In this document: positions 39,405 to 52,399 of the stretch, piece after piece
Position numbering within the stretch: the first letter of the stretch is position 1
Layout: each line of letters starts with the position of its first letter
NCBI RefSeq assembly: GCF_963662255.1
Contig: NC_085047.1
Coordinates: 53,132,006-53,196,005 of the forward strand
Origin: Cinclus cinclus
Lineage: Eukaryota > Chordata > Aves > Passeriformes > Cinclidae
Length of the DNA stretch: 64,000 bases
Reading direction: 5' to 3'
Notes under the pieces: model-generated
Seen by the model: the letters and a program-made list of their open reading frames with translations, nothing else
What the model was told of the DNA's origin: nothing
Databases searched by the model: none
Position numbers and translations under genes: made by a program

Positions 39405-42400
39405 TTTGCTCGTTCTGACGGTATCAGATGTAATACTGATTTTTGAACAGCAATATATGATATTGTCCAGTCTTTTTATATTAGTCTTGTTTTAATATTC
39501 CCTGCAGAACTGTTATCTTGACTGTTTTCAATTCCTGTACATACCCGGTTGATTATTTCTGCTCCACTTATAACCTTACATTTTTTTCTTACTGAACTAT
39601 TGTATTTTTCACAGAAATAATCTCTTGCTTGCGGAAACCTGAATTCTAATTGTGTCCTGCAACAGCCTTGAGACCGCCCCACATTGTCAGTTGTCTACAG
39701 AATTAACAGGCCCTCTATTTTATCTATAATATCATGAATAATTGCACTGATAGGGACAGATCCCTGCAGGACTGCTCATTTCACCCCTCTGTTGAATTCA
39801 TACGTCCTGTTTCACCAAGTACTGTTGGCAACTCCTGTGAGTGTGGTTTTCTTAGACTGTATTTTGAGTGACAGTTTATGAAATCTTACAAATCTCAAGC
39901 TATATGATATGTACTGCTTTTCCCCAACATACAGAGCTTGCTATCTCGTGATGAATGATAATTATATTGTTATGACAATCTTTGTTCCTGACAAATCTTG
40001 GTAGACTGCTATTCATGTCTATATTTTCTTCTAGGTACTTACAAGCAGAATGTTTGACTATTCTCTTCAGGGTAGTCCCTGCTGTAAAAAAACTATACAT
40101 TTATATAATTTGAAAAAGAGAATATGAAATGGAAAGGAAATGTTGTAAAATTAATTGATAACAGTTTCAAGACAGAAGCAGAGGAAAATATGTTGGATTT
40201 TATAGGTTTAGGATGTGAATTTGTTGGGTGGGACTGATATCAAAGGACTTCAGTGCTTTATTTCTCTCTTTTTTTAAAATTTTATCTCTCATTCCTGTAT
40301 CTCTAAAAGAAGTCTGATCCAAAATACTGCTTGTACACAAAACTGCTCATTTCCAATTAATGTTTTCCTGTGAGCATTATGAGTGAATGGATGTGCTGTT
40401 TCATCAGTCAATGCCAGTAGCTTGAGCAAGGGTGGGAAAATGCCTAAAAGTAGACACTCAATAGAAGACTGCCAGGATATTCAGAATTTTTTTTCAGCTA
40501 TGGAACTTACTCTTGCCCTCCACAATTTTCAAACAGGTAAAGAAGTGTTTCTAGTAGGTGTTCTGGACATTTCTTGACTGCTCAAAATCAGGAGTGACAA
40601 GCAAAAGTTGTTTTCACTCAAGGGACAGAGAAAGAAGAAAAGTGAAACGGTTCAGAAAAAAACATGAGATCTGAGAAAGAAGAAATATCATATTACTGAA
40701 AGGATAAAAGGGGAACTTGAATTATGTATTTCCATCATAATAAAGCTCATATATACCTCTCCCAGAGTTTGCATGATGAGTAAAGTCAATAGTGAATTGT
40801 CCTGAATGTTCAAAGTAGATCTGGGGGGGCCTTCCCATCCAGATTTTTTAAACAAATGCATAGATAATTTTCCCAAACACAGAATGGTTCATAAGGACAA
40901 AATCATTTTAATGAAGCTTAGGTCTGATATTCCATTTCCTGAGAGACTGTGTCTTTGGTCTGATTAGTAAAATGTGGGAAATCTCTTGCTTTTCCCTGCT
41001 CATTTTTCTTGTGCTGAAATGTCTCCAATAGTCAGCTAGAAAAGTGGAAAGAAATTGGCTTGCTTCAACAATGAGGTTTTCAGAGAAATGTCAGAAAAAA
41101 AGGAGTTCTTAGAATCTTAGCAGGATCCTTTGCTTATCCCTGAGCTTCTTAGATCTAGAAACAAGAAAAGCCATCCCACTGGCTACAGAGATGGTTTCTG
41201 AAAAGGAGCTTTTGCAGAAAAGACAGTAACAGATTGGTGGCCTCCCTTGGTATCAACAAACTGTTTAAGAGATACAAGTGTCTGGGAGGGTGAGAATTAG
41301 CTGAACTTTTTTGCAGCTGATAACAATTATTTAACATTGCAAAGTAATTTGTGATATCTTCGTGGCTGGGAAGTATATTTAGTGTCTGAGAAAATTAGAA
41401 GGGTTCTACTCACAAAGAACAAAGTGGGAAACAGGCAAATTGGAAACACTTACAGAAACACTTACAGGAAAATGTTTTCTCGATTTAAAAAAAAATATTA
41501 AGAGAAAGGAACACAAAAGATTATGGCAGAGACAAAAGAACCAAAAGAATCTTCAGAGGATGCAGAGGAACATCACAGTACTTCACAGTAAGCTGTTTCA
41601 TAAGTACATTATTCCCAGTATGTTATTCAGTGGCTTGTTATTTAGCAGAAGCTCTACATTTTGAACCATACTGTAAATTTCCTATATTTCATAGATGCAA
41701 AACAGAACATTTCTTCTGAAGTATACGAGGGAGACCAAGGCTCACAGAACTAAGTAGGATATGCTGGGAATGAAAGATGTATTTGAGAGTCAAAGGGTTG
41801 AAAACTGAATGGTTGATGATATTCTCAGCTGGATTTAATTCCTTAACAACAGATGCGTTAAGATCCTCCTTGCACACAAGAATCAGCTGAACAGTCTTCC
41901 TGCTTATGAGGTTTTGGAAACATGTAAGTAAACAAGAGAGTATTGCTAGAAATTAAAATATTCCCTTTAAATTCCGTCTGCAAAGAGATTAAAGGAGAAA
42001 TGGGGGAGACATGTATTATTACAACCTGCCCTACACAGTGAGAGACCAGGGGCAGAAGACTGAGTTAGAGGTATTTAAGGGTCCATTGCTAGAAGGAAGC
42101 CTTTGAAACTGATGCCAAGGGGAATGGATTTGTTCAAACCCCTTAATACTCCTTGTTTCAAGTTAGGCCTATTTTAGTATTGAATTCCTCTTGAGTTCAC
42201 CAATTGATTGGATCTTGATCTGTACAGATCTTACACGTGTGGTGCATCCATGCATTAAGAGGTATTCCTAATGTGCTTTAGGATATGGAAATGTTTTGAG
42301 GTATTTTTTGTTTGTTTGTTTTTTTCTTTGAGCATATGTGAGTACATTTTTACTAAATTCAGAGCATGGTAGTAAGTAGAGACTTAATAAATAAAGGAGC

Positions 42401-45400
42401 AGGGAAGAGAAATTTTATCTCATCAGCTATATTGCTTGAACTTAGAGTAGATGTCATAAAACAAGTTGGTAGGAAATAAAATGGTGACAGACTTTTTTGC
42501 ATTTTCTGCAAATATTCAACTGTATCTCAGCAGTACATAATATGAAAAGTTACACTTTGAGGGTAGATATTTCAGGTTTCTTTTTTTTTTTTTTTCCCTG
42601 CCAGAAGGCCTCACACACTGTGACAAGCCTGCAAACTTAGATAATATTTTATTACCAACACTTGGTAGTGTTTTAGTAGCTGAGTTGAAAGGGGAACTAA
42701 TTTTGCCTCCTGCAAATCTGTGGTGAAGATATGGATCCTGGTACAGACACAAAGTACAACTACAACACTTCTGTCAGTGCAGTATGTGACATTCAGATCC
42801 TCTACCCAGAAAACAGCCAGCAAATTGACAAGCTAAATTGGTAGCCTCCTAAGACAAGTAAGCCCCTGTTATCACATTAATGGCTTTGCCAGTCAGTCCA
42901 TTGTGACTTTTGAATTTGTTGGATTGCTCCAGCTAGGTGTTAATATGAAGGAATATTAGAAATAAATTCCTGCAAGTTTCCCAAAAGATATGGATGTTTG
43001 AGCTCTGAAGAAAAATTTGGAGTGTGAGTGCAGCTATGTTAATTGACACCAGAGAATTCATGCAAAAACGATACCATGAGTGTATCAGCCTCTTCAAAAG
43101 CTTTGATGAGTGCTCCTAACATCAGAAAGAGGAAATTCAATCATGATGCATATAGTTAGGTGGAAATCAGATTTCATAAATTTCACTGCTCACAGAGAAA
43201 TTTGACAAGATAATGGTGGGGTGTGGAAGACCATATGTGAGCAATCTTCTTGACAGTGGTGTATTTCTGTTTTATAAATTTTCCTAGGGTTTTCCCATGG
43301 CTGAAGGTTTGTAAAGTAATGTGGTTTATAGATTATTATATATGATTGCATACTTGACTCTCAAAGAGTAATGCACACTTTGAAAAAGTCTGTCAAATTC
43401 TACTCCTGCATTATTTAAGAAGTATCTCCACAGGCAAGTACAAGGTAACTGCATTTGAGCACAGTGGGTCCTCATACACAGAACTCTAAAATTGTGTCTC
43501 TTTGAAAATATTTTTCAGTGGACCACTGTTCAGCCTTGGACTGCCTGAAGGTTTAAGTCCATCAGAAACTGCAGTGCCTTGAGCTTCTTTCAACAGTAGG
43601 TGGTTCTGTTTCTAAAATATTTCCTGGTTTTCTGCACTGGGCACAGTCAGAAAGAGGATATGTTGCAGAAGAATATACAGGAGGGTATTTGTCTTCACAT
43701 TTAAACACCTAACGACAGCTCTATATCTGAATTATGCTCCTGTTATACCCAGGAAAATTTAGGGTTCATCTCAGTTGCCCACAGGTTCTGTCACATAACT
43801 GCAAGGCCACAATAGGTCTCTCAGATATTCTAAGATGTTTCATATTTAACTTACCCACTACACGTGAGCTACTGAGCTGGGCCCCTGGTTGATGCAGTGA
43901 GTGGAGTCCAGAGAAGACTTTTTCTTACCTTACAGTAGACACTTGTATTTGGTCAGCAAATCCTCTTGCTCATCACTGACCTCACTGGGAGCTCAGCTAT
44001 CTGGCTTATTTGTGAGCAGTAAATGGACTGATTCAAACAGCATTTTATTGCTTAAGACACTCTAGAGAATGAGAGAGAACTACACAGACATGACATGGAG
44101 GGTCCTTCTGGAGGGTCTCCCTCCCTTGCAGGGCAGGCAGGGGACGGGGAGGGACACATCTCTGCACAGACTCTGAGCTCCACTGCTGCCTTGCCTTCTG
44201 CTTCAGGAAACAGAATGGGGGGCTGATTTCCACCCCTTTACATACATATATCTGAATACAGATATTTATATATAGCATATATTTATACAGAGCATGTATC
44301 TCTATCTGCTCTGTCAAGGGCCAAAGCATTAATTGTTCCCTGAGAGGCTGCTCTAAGCAGAAAAGATACCAGTTTGTTTATACTGCTCCTTTAATGCTTA
44401 GCAATTTGTTAACTTCCTAAGTCAACTCGCATCACCAAATGTACAAATAATTGGCAGTGGGGATTTCTAGACCTTAGAAGAGAAGACTACCTTAATCAAA
44501 AAAGGGTCTGTTTGTAGAAGTTCTCACTCTTAACGAATTTATACTGTTGCCCTCAAAGCTTGTTCTTAATCTGTTTTCAGGCACTGAAAGACTGCTAAAA
44601 ATCTTTAGATGAAACTATCTTTGCAGTTGATGAGTTGTCAGGAAGTGAAGGCAGGTATGTTTGGCAAAAAGGATGCCAGGCATGGAGGCTTGTGAAGATG
44701 ACAGTACAGGACCACTCACTGTAGAAGGCAGAAATTTTGGACATCTTCTTTTTAAATTTGGATGCTGTCCCTATTCTGATTGTAAGTTTGGCTGAGTGCT
44801 GTAAAGAAGGGCTCAAAAACATGAAAAGAAGGCAAAAGAAATCAACACAGAAAATTTGACTTCTTGAAGACAAATCCAACTTTTATGCAGACCTTATTTT
44901 TTAATTAACTTTCTGAAGATTTGGATTTTTTTTTCTAAAGGGTTTGACTTATTCTAGACTTTCAAATATTTTTGATGATCTGCACTCATTTCCTCATGGT
45001 ATGAAAGTAATTTCACTTCTAGCATGAGATTAAAAAAAAATGTGAAAATGTCAGCAAATAATGACAGAAAAATACTTAATATTTCTGAATTTGTAACACT
45101 TCAAGTTTAGGTGGAAGTTTGGTTCACCAGCCATCTTTAAAATAAATCTGTATTTGTCATCACCAAAATTTTCTGGTTTCTGCAAACTGCTAAAGCAGAG
45201 GATTAGATTCATAGCTGGGAAAAGTCATCCTCAATAACCCCACCTTACAGAAATCTACCTAAAAGGATCCTGATAGTCAGAATTTTTCTTTATGTTGCCA
45301 ATTAAAAAATGGCTCATCATTTTCTACAGGTCAAGTAACTGTCATGTTTCCCTGTGTTTTGGCATTTGTCTCTTGCCACTGCTTCAGCAGTGGAATATTA

Positions 45401-46670
45401 TGATTTAGCATTTGTTACAAGGTGGTGGTGCATGTTGTAGAACACATTGCCTACCTCAATATTGAAATTGCTAGCAGCTCTCTCTGATGGCACAGGCATA
45501 CCAGCTTCTGGAGTATTTCTTTTGTAATTGTCACAGGTTTTTCTACTCATCCACCCACCTTAGCTTTGACGCATATAAACACAGACAGTTTGGGTTTATT
45601 GTCAAGACATAATGACATTTATGTGCAGCTTTTTTTGAACTTGGAAACAGCCAGCAACCTTCTAAAAACACAAGAACAATACTTCTATAAATTCTTATTT
45701 CCATCTCATATGCAATTAGTCAGCTCTACCTTTATAATGCACCTGTGCTACATGTTGTTTTCATGTGTCCAAATGGTTTTATGATAGACTGAATATGTGG
45801 ATAAACTACTCTATCAGTTTCATCCATAAAATGAGATATCCTTTACAGACTCTCCCATTCATTCATCTATCAATATGTCAGAAAATTCTAACTAATCAGA
45901 CACCACTGGGAAGCAAATACTCAGCTACCCACTCAGGCAGCTAGCAGTGGAAAGAAACAACTTTTTGCCCTCATGTTCCACCTCAAGAATGTGTACTTCA
46001 AGCCTGACAAAAAAATCTCTGCAACGCCTCCTCCATACTCATTACTAGCTAGACTGTCATTAATCACAACATTCAAAAAAGACATTTAGTTCATAAACTT
46101 CTGTGGGAGACATTTTCAATGCAAAAATGATGCTTGAATCTCAACAGACAAAGAATATCCCACAAGAGATTGTGACTGGTATTTTGCAAAGTTACTGGAG
46201 AAAGAGGTTTAGATTAGCAAACTACCAGGCATCATGCAGTGCTCATAAAATCTTTCCTTCTGCCTCCTCTTGATCAATATAACTCCCAGTTCAGTTATTA
46301 GGGGAAAATCTGAAAGAGCATTAAAAAGAAATATCAAGCTTAATATTTATGTGAAGTCCATTGCAGGCATGCTGGATCTATAGATAAAGGCTAGAACAGA
46401 CCATACCTAAACTCTAACATGACCAGAGAGAATACTAAAGAGGCCCCTACATAGTGATGAAGAAGGGCTCCTCACAGTCTGTCTGAAGAGAAAATGGTAA
46501 TCTAAATGCTGAATATTCCAGTCCTTCAGAAATGTCTCTGTATTTAAATTTTCAGAGGTTTGGGTTTTTGTCTCTTCTAATAAATATTTTTTTTCCCAAA
46601 TATTTAGACAACAGATTGAACTCACCCTTTCTTGGGCCTTTAAGAAATTTCCAGGAAAATTCATTAAACT

Positions 46671-46691
46671 CCCCCCCCCCAAAAAAAAAAA
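46671..46691 (+). repeat. C10A11 homopolymer junction
   Basis: Ten C followed directly by eleven A. Length in the assembly may be unreliable because homopolymers are error-prone. Confidence 0.8.
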
Positions 46692-48047
46692 GTTGCATAT
46701 GCCATGGATTTGCATTTTTAGAGGCTGACACACTGACAAGCTGAAGACTGGCTTCCTGTCTTGACTTTGGCAGAGTAAGTAGAGGCAAGACTTTTGCATG
46801 AAGTAGTTTATGATGGGACCTTACTACTTATTCTGGGAGAGCAAAAGGTCTCTGAGTGTTGTAGCATGTGGATATAGTTTATTTCCAGCTTCCTACTTCC
46901 AGCACTCTGCCAGCAATTTCTACTTTTCCCTGCCTGTAAGCCAGGCACATATCACCATGATCACATCCTGCCCTGTCTCAAGGTCCTCCTTCCTCTAGCA
47001 ATTCCCTTGTATTTACAAATGCCAGTCTGGCATTAACTCAGTATTTTTTTCACATATCTGCACATCTATCCCCAGAGTGTCCACCCTTTTAAAAATACCC
47101 TCAAGTATCAGCAGACTGACATGTAGCAATGAACAGAAGGCATAAAAGCACTGTCATGTGCTTTTTTTCCTGCTAGTCAGACAATGCTGTAAATGCTGCA
47201 GTCAGATTTCCAAGCCCTAAACCAAGTCTGTCAGCTAATACAATACTACATGGATTCAAGTCTAATAACTGGGATTTCAGCTTCACTTACGTGATTTGTA
47301 GCATCCTTAGAAGGCAGCTACACCTCTGCTTCAGTCTTCCCTGAATATAGACAAATATTTAGATGGTCAACCACCCAGCTAATGACCAATGCCTAGGTTC
47401 CTTAAGCAGTAGAGTATGCTATGATTTAGATAAAGGTATGAATTTTTTATGCTGCCTAACCCCCAGCCCATCTGTGGATGCTGCAATTTAGCAAGACAAA
47501 AATGTTTTCTGTAGATACTAAATTTGAAATAACAACTTTTTCCCCCCCTCTTAATTTGGCATTCAGATATCCATCAGGGTATGCAACAAGTGACTTGGCA
47601 GATAATTTGGGACATATGGCTTTGAAGAATGGTAATTTAAAAGTACTTGGACAAGTTTCCTCAACTCATTCACATTAATTTGTGCTATTCTCTTACTTGT
47701 GCTCAAGCAGCTGGTACAGCTAAAAAGTATAGAAAATATAATGAATATAATGCAAGTGACAAAAAAAACCTTTTTCCTGAGTTGGACAACTCTGGAAAAA
47801 CATCACTTAAAAACTGAGAAACAGAAGGAGATGAAAGACAATTCAGAACTGCTAAACCTCCATGCCTCATCTGTACTTGCCAGGTGGCACCAGATGTATC
47901 CATAGATTGGTAATTAGGTTAAAGCCATTGTAACCTATGTGGTCTTTGAAATGCTGAGCACATCACCTATAGAAATTAAGTAGAGCCCCGAAGCTGAATG
48001 ATCAATAGACTCAAGAGTTTAGATTGAACTTTAACAAGATCTGAACA

Positions 48048-48222
48048 TTGTTTTATAGTTTGTGGGTTTGGGGGGGAAATGGGAGTAGGGTTTGTTTCTT
48101 TGTTTGTTATATTGGGGTTTTGTTAGGGTTTTCCATAATTGGAGTGGTGTGTTTTTGTGGCTTTTTTTTTGTTTGGTTGGTTTTTTTGGTTTTGGTTTTG
48201 TGTGTGTGTGTGTGTGTTCTTA
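48048..48222 (+). repeat. G/T-rich low-complexity block with (TG)n microsatellite
   Basis: About 170 bases almost free of C, with gggttt/ggtttt units and a (tg)n run at about 48200-48216. It contains the quadruplex motif at 48064-48090. One gttaggg occurs but there is no telomeric array. Confidence 0.75.
48064..48090 (+). other. G-quadruplex motif
   Basis: Four G-runs (3, 7, 3 and 3 G) separated by ttt, aaat and agta fit the G3+N1-7 rule. It is on the strand that serves as template for TRPC4 transcription, so the pre-mRNA is C-rich here. Confidence 0.65.
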
Positions 48223-48791
48223 AATTTCTTTTAGGAGAAGGTGCAAATTAAGATTCAGTGGCATCTCCTAATTTGGAGATGTTGGTTATAAAACTTTTTC
48301 AAAAACGCGAAACCAGATTACTTTAACTACATGCATTGATTCTTGGACCAAATTAACATATTGTTGCATTTGTCCCTTTTCTTTTGCAACACTTAAAATG
48401 TTTACAGCATTAAATTTTGGAGGATAAAAAGTTCTTTTAAAATATACATTTTAGCAGTCCTGAAAATTTGTAGCTTTCTGTTGATACAAGAGGACCTGCT
48501 CTTCTAGTTTTCTGACATTGACAATGAGCACTTGAATTGTATAAGAAATTCTATGCTTAAAAATTATTGGTTTTTACAAATATAGTTACATTATTGTATG
48601 AGGTGAAGCTGAAATTAGCTATGCATCATACATAGGGGATTATCACATGAATATAAAAAATAGTGAGAGCTAATTCATTTATTGTGACTCATATCAGTTT
48701 TTTTCCCAGAATTTCAATGCTCATAATTTTTATCACTAATTAAATATTTGGGACATTATTTCTTGTGCTTCTTGTGTAAATAAAATTCTTG

Positions 48792-48818
48792 TTAAATACT
48801 TCTTGTGGAAGTATTTAA
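48792..48818. repeat. Perfect 10-bp inverted repeat with 7-base loop
   Basis: Arms ttaaatactt and aagtatttaa around cttgtgg. AT-rich hairpin potential only; no terminator or small-RNA context was recognised. Confidence 0.6.
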
Positions 48819-48855
48819 GCAACAACAAACCCACCAAAAAACTCCCAAAAAACCA

Positions 48856-48876
48856 CCCCCCCCCCCAAAAAAAAAA
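48856..48876 (+). repeat. C11A10 homopolymer junction
   Basis: Eleven C followed by ten A, a second instance of the same pattern 2.2 kb from the first. It is embedded in an A/C-rich run starting at about 48820. Confidence 0.8.
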
Positions 48877-51149
48877 GGTGAAACTTTGACCTCGCTGAAT
48901 CTATGGCAAAACTCCCACTAACTTCAAGGCGACACGATTTTGCCACACATAACCAGATTTATTTAAAGGAGGAAAACCAAACAGCCAAAGATGTCATGTT
49001 ATTAAAAGCCTAGAGTCTGAAAATGAATCATTGTCTAAACAATATGTCAAATAGTTAGAAATACAAATAATCAAAAGTAGAGTTGTAATTTGAAATAGTT
49101 TCAAAAGACATTGGCGGGGAGGGGGGTTGGGAGACAAACTTGAAGGAAGAAAACAGCGTATAATAAAAGTATATACAAGCACATAATTCTGAGTATTCAG
49201 ATTTTATATCTTTAGCCCATTGAAATGGTTTTTCAGGCAGAATACCTTTTATTATATTAAATTCATTGTGGCATTACTGCAAAATGCCATTGGCATTTAT
49301 ACTCTGTTCAGCATGCCATGTTCCCAAGAAATGAACCAGTGTGTTTATCAGTGTATTATTATGCACATGACACCCATTGAAGCTTAATTGTTGTTGGGTT
49401 CCCAGTGCATACATGAAAGAGCATGCTTAAAAAATGTTTGGTATAATGCCATTTTTATAAGCACTGGCTTGCAAGCAGTGCTTATGGTGGCAATGGGCAA
49501 ACCTAGCCTTGTACAGACACAAAATGAGATGTCTCTGTTCAAATGATTCATGATTATTCTTCACACTTTACAGTAAGACCCCCAGCAAGTGCAAAAAGGG
49601 AAACCAAGAAAGCGTAGGAGGAGCAGCACTCCTCACACCAGCCAGCAGTGGACTCTGGCACTGAAAAAACATGCTTAACCTTCAGCACAGAGAACAATCC
49701 TCTAGACTGGACCAAAGCAGTTTGTGGATAATTTAACATGGTAGTATTCACACAAAAAGTGGTCTATATTTTGTCTGCTACAGCATGAAGTTTGCCTAAT
49801 ACAAGTTTTACTGTTTGCATTAGAGAATTTTCATTACAGCAGCTGTGGCACATACAAAAACGTAGTCCGAAAGTCTGAAGAGCAGTCTGAAATTTAGGCA
49901 GCTATTGTGAAGTGAATTTGTAGACTCTCACGGCCAAAAGGTAGTTTATGCTGTCTTAAAACAAGTAATTGATAACAAGCAGGAGGAGCTCTCCAGGGTT
50001 CTCAATTTTTCTCCATTGCTAAGGAGAGCCCAGGAAGCCAGACCAGAGACAAGACACACCTTTGGATGGCTACCATCAAATGGCATGAACTCTGCCCTCA
50101 AACAGTAACTTCCACTACAGAGGCTGGCACAGAGGTCTTAACTGGTTTGGGATGGGGCTGTGCACTGATCCTTCAGAGTCCTGGTACACTGCATTGAGAA
50201 ATTCCTATGTACTGTATTCTCACTATCAGTTGAGGAATAATGAAATGAGACAAACATAATATGAATATAGTTTTCTTCCCCTTCTCTGACATAAATCTAC
50301 TGCCATTTTACAGGGGCTCTGCTTTTACTATCTAGAAAGAAGGCAGGCACACACATTTGCAGAAAGACCTAGTATATTTCTTTCTTAAACAAAGAAGCAT
50401 AGAATTAATGTTATTTTATCAGAAAAAATTATACTTTTTATCTATTATCTGCAATTCTATCCATGGCAAGTACATTATACTGTAATTAACATATATTGTA
50501 AGGAATTTCTGTAAAAGGGCTGTAATCATTTTAACATACTATTCATTAAAATGCATTAATAGAGTACCTATAACACACAAAAGTTGAAATTTATGAAAAT
50601 AGAATACAATAGAATAGCTACTTTAAGGTTTTTCTTCCTAGCAGAGTCCTAGGAATATCATCATTTATGGGCTATGTTATCCTGTCTCCACTATTTTCTT
50701 AAAATGAGAAAGATTTACAAGAGGCTAAATACTTCCCAGAGTTGTCTCAAGGGAGTTCAAGGGAAAGCAGAGTAGGTCTCAGATCATGAATGAGATTCAT
50801 ATGTATTCTTTCCTTTGAGAGAAGACAAGGGAGAAAGGGAGGGAAGTTTGCACCTTTTTAGTACTTCATAGGATGGATGACTACTTGAGGCAGGACTGAA
50901 ATTCTGAACAACTGGGCCATGTCTACCAGTTTTGCCTTTCTGAGCTGGGATATGATGAACTCTACATGGATACATTAATTGACTTTTATGGGTGCTTCAT
51001 AGTTAATTCAAATGGACTGTGTATTAACACTTCTATTCTCTTTTGAATTATTTGTTTCTTTGAATGATTAAAGATTTCCCAGCAATATCTGCAGGAATAA
51101 TGTTATCATTCTACAGAGGGGAGTCATAGGAAAGACAAAGAGACTTTTA

Positions 51150-51385
51150 ACCAAGGCCTGTAGCAACAGGGAAAGAGGCAACAGTTGTAAACTGAAAGAA
51201 GTTGGGTTTAGAATGGACAGAAGGAAGTATTTTTTTTACAGTTAGGGTGGTCAGACACAGGATCAGGTTGCCCAGAGAAGTTCTAGGTATCCAATCCCTG
51301 GAAGTGTTCAAAGTAGCTTTGAGCAACCTTGTTTATGGAAAGATCTCTGCCCATGGCAGGATGTTGGAACTAGACTTAAACTAGA
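51150..51385 (+). repeat. CR1 LINE 3' UTR fragment
   Basis: ggcctgtagcaacaggg, then aaactgaaagaagttgggttta, ggtgg-cagacacagga-caggttgcccagaga, atccctggaagtgttcaaa, gctttgagcaacctt and ctgcccatggcaggatgttggaacta follow the CR1 3' UTR consensus in order. The terminal ATTCTATG octamers are missing or too diverged to see. It lies antisense to TRPC4 and ends about 205 bp from the exon 2 donor. The open frame at 51202..51384 is part of this UTR and not a gene. Confidence 0.88.
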
Positions 51386-51395
51386 GTTAGACTTC

Positions 51396-51590
51396 TGACT
51401 CAAAACAATTTCTGACTTCATGATGTATCAACATAGATGAATACAATGCATACAGCATCAAAGTAATTGATTTTCTGATTTTAAGTACTGCATGCATGGA
51501 TGATGTCTGGTTTGGTTTTTCTTACTCCCTTTGCACAATTCTCCTCTTTACATTAGACCAGACTACAAACTCAGAAAATCCTGCACGTAC
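51396..51590. other. TRPC4 intron 2, first 195 bases after the exon 2 donor
   Basis: Short intronic stretch between the GTACGT donor and the CR1 fragment. Reading frame continues from exon 2 to a stop at 51522 but uses non-family residues. Nothing else was seen. Confidence 0.7.
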
Positions 51591-51995
51591 CTGCTTCTCT
51601 CCACTGGGCTTCTTGTGATTTAACAGCAGCTCCACGGCCCCAACCACCTCCTTCCGTATGGCATGCAACAGAGCATCTCCCACATACACGTTAAAACTTA
51701 AGAGCAGCTCAATGAGCTCAAGGTTCTCATTTTCAATTGCAATAAGGAGTGCAGTTCTTCCCAGGGGATCAATGCAGTTAATATTGATCTTGAAATAAAT
51801 TTCTGCCTCCTCCAAAGCTTTCTTTACACTGGCGTAATCTCCTTTCTCCACGGCATTCAGATAGGCTTTCTCTGAATGAGACAGTTCGGATTCTGCCCGT
51901 ACAATGCGAAGAGGGATACGATCTCTGTAGGGAGCATTGACGCTTCTTTTGTAGTAGAACTGGGCCATATTTTATGCCATTCTAATACTTTGTCT
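51591..51995 (-). CDS. TRPC4: TRPC4 exon 2: 27 nt of 5' UTR plus residues 1-126
   Basis: First coding exon of the short transient receptor potential channel 4, a plasma-membrane cation channel opened downstream of Gq/Gi receptors and phospholipase C. Translation starts at the ATG at 51968..51966 with [20 protein letters not shown], the TRPC4 N terminus; TRPC5 begins MAQLYYKK, so the paralogue can be told apart. The start has A at -3 and G at +4. The 126 codons hold the first ankyrin repeats, including the conserved [20 protein letters not shown] and [20 protein letters not shown] stretches. Going along the gene, the exon follows a pyrimidine-rich tract ending TTTTCATGTTGCAG and stops after GGA GAG AAG CAG at a strong GTACGT donor, phase 0. 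Exon 3 continues in frame with VPPVLLDK. Open reading beyond the donor (51522..51590) is intron. The exon number assumes one upstream noncoding exon, as in other vertebrates; that exon is not visible here. Confidence 0.97.
51972..51980 (-). promoter_or_regulatory. Two-codon upstream ORF (ATG GCA TAA) in the TRPC4 leader
   Basis: Within the 27 nt of exon 2 leader there is an ATG with A at -3 and G at +4, followed by one codon and TAA. The stop ends three bases before the main ATG. By context this uORF start looks as strong as the real start. Uninterrupted scanning would meet it first, so initiation at TRPC4 would need leaky scanning or reinitiation at very close range. The sequence is direct; a regulatory effect is inference. 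It is present only in transcripts that use this exon 2 acceptor. Confidence 0.6.
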
Positions 51996-52399
51996 CTGCA
52001 ACATGAAAATAAAGATAAAATCAATAATTGAGCTTGGAGATATGGCACACCAAATGAATATTTGCAATATGCAAGTATTTAGAACTCATATTAAAAATGA
52101 TGTTGAAACTTGTACAAAATGTTGTTTTACATGTAGAACATGTAAGCAAGAGTGGAAGCCAGAACACTGCTTATTGATAACTTACCAAGTCAAAGTATAT
52201 CTATTAGAATATCATTTGCTTATATGTTTTTTTTTTCAATCTGTGGCAAGCCAGAAATTATATGATACAACATAGTTTACCACCAAAAGTGTAGCTCTAC
52301 TTCATCCTTAATTTCTTCATTCAGTTCTGCAAGGACTTAGAGAGTAGTCGCCTGTCTCAAACACTGTAAAATCCACAGAAAGACTTTGCCATGGGAAAA

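Larger units (their letters stand above)
39405..51149. other. TRPC4 intron 2, right part: no gene seen
   Basis: AT-rich intron with several simple-sequence features listed separately (C/A runs at 46.7 and 48.9 kb, G/T-rich block at 48.05-48.22 kb, hairpin at 48.8 kb). Also a T-run at about 42580-42595, a 12-bp gaaacacttaca duplication at about 41445-41468 and TA-rich sequence near 44250-44290. No exon or known transposon was recognised. Confidence 0.55.

Noticed and set aside
48048..48251. Telomere-like interstitial repeat
   Set aside because: Only a single TTAGGG-like unit; the block is G/T-rich simple sequence with a TG microsatellite.
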